This document shows positions 40,032 to 40,444 of a stretch of DNA of 40,444 bases, piece after piece; the first letter of the stretch is position 1; each line of letters begins with the position of its first letter. The notes beneath the pieces were generated by a model. It worked only from the letters and a program-made list of their open reading frames with translations, was not told the origin of the DNA and did no database searches. The translations under genes and the position numbers were made by a program. The DNA comes from Fervidicoccus sp. (GTDB lineage: Archaea > Thermoproteota > Thermoprotei_A > Sulfolobales > Fervidicoccaceae): positions 1 to 40,444 of the forward strand of contig POCB01000098.1 in the NCBI GenBank assembly GCA_002899805.1, in the 5' to 3' direction.

Positions 40032-40444
40032 ATCTTTCTTCATCAGATTCTTCTCTTCAAATTTCACTTTTAATGAATAATTAAGGAACAGAATTTTTTA
40101 ACGGGGGCAATTCTCCGACTTTCCTTTTCTCATTAGAAGTTATTTCCCATTATTCATACCTTTTCATGGTCGCATCTGAAGGTTCCGTCTCTCGACTAAA
40201 GCCCAGAAGGATCGCCATTGAATCATGGATAAGACTCGAGCCTAACGGAACGAAGTTTCCACACGCTAGCAACCATTTGAGTTTTGGAGCGATGCTCCAA
40301 TGACCCGTAAAACTCCAATAGATACAAATTTCTCAGCTTTTTTTATTAGATATTCTCGTTGAACTCGAAATCGCAAACCGCTCACAGCTCTCCAAATAAA
40401 ATATGATAATCCGAATAGATGGGATGGGTCTATTATCCTCAGAA
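40032..40444. other. Terminal 413-base stretch without a recognised gene
   Basis: No convincing open frame on either strand. It has T-rich runs after the HARP gene, a 7-bp inverted repeat GTTCCGT (40182-40188) with ACGGAAC (40245-40251) around a 56-base interval, a small GGAGC-GAT-GCTCC hairpin (40288-40300), and an AT-rich TATA-like run near 40396-40405 that could serve a gene beyond the window. Confidence 0.4.

Noticed and set aside
1-40444. CRISPR arrays, rRNA genes, inteins
   Set aside because: No regularly spaced direct repeats, no rRNA stretches and no intein splice motifs were seen on reading through the window.

Overview
The window comes from a thermophilic or hyperthermophilic archaeon of the Thermoproteota (crenarchaeal) type; no genus can be named from it. 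Supporting genes are a reverse gyrase, a PolB1-type DNA polymerase close to the Sulfolobus enzyme, an archaeal homologue of RNA polymerase III subunit RPC34, ribosomal protein eS30, a short XPF nuclease, an archaeal Ogg2 glycosylase and an RNA-free RNase P protein (HARP). Promoters are TATA-type, several apparently driving leaderless mRNAs. AGA and AGG arginine codons dominate, and genes are packed with GTGA, TTGA and ATGA overlaps.

Layout. 1-7.1 kb: 5'-truncated reverse gyrase, an Alba-like protein, an MgtC/DUF4010 membrane protein, a hypothetical protein, a clear box C/D sRNA, an L24e-like zinc finger protein and a ferritin-VIT1 iron transporter. 7.2-9.0 kb: a two-gene suf operon (sufC plus one SufB/D protein). 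9.2-20.7 kb: an accessory metabolic block with two complete molybdenum hydroxylases (large, FAD and [2Fe-2S] subunits each), a dihydroorotase/allantoinase-family amidohydrolase, an aspartate-carbamoyltransferase-like enzyme coupled by ATGA overlap to the second hydroxylase, and an AzgA-type purine permease. 20.8-25.9 kb: a COG3199 (AcoX-like) kinase, polB1 and an M24 peptidase. 26-33.2 kb: RPC34 homologue, two AbrB-type regulators (one fused to PhoU), a XerA-like recombinase with a zinc ribbon, a tnpB relic, an orphan tRNA 3' half, XPF, DUF373, Ogg2 and three solitary IS605-type right-end repeats. 33.3-40.4 kb: eS30, a small membrane protein, a second box C/D sRNA, glutamine synthetase, a methyltransferase, leuS and HARP.

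Working hypothesis for the central block: a purine uptake and oxidation system. Permease, molybdenum hydroxylases, a cyclic amidohydrolase and a carbamoyltransferase is the combination also found in the E. coli ygeW-hyuA-ygfM-xdhD-ygfQ purine region. The carbamoyltransferase differs from aspartate transcarbamoylases at two active-site segments and has no pyrI beside it, so it may not be a pyrimidine-biosynthesis enzyme.

Other points to check are the orphan tRNA(Gln)-like 3' half with its own TATA box (split tRNA or integration scar), an apparent CTG start for leuS, the lack of any standard start codon for the neighbouring HARP gene, and the solitary TnpB guide-RNA-like repeats. All identifications were made by eye; no database search was run.
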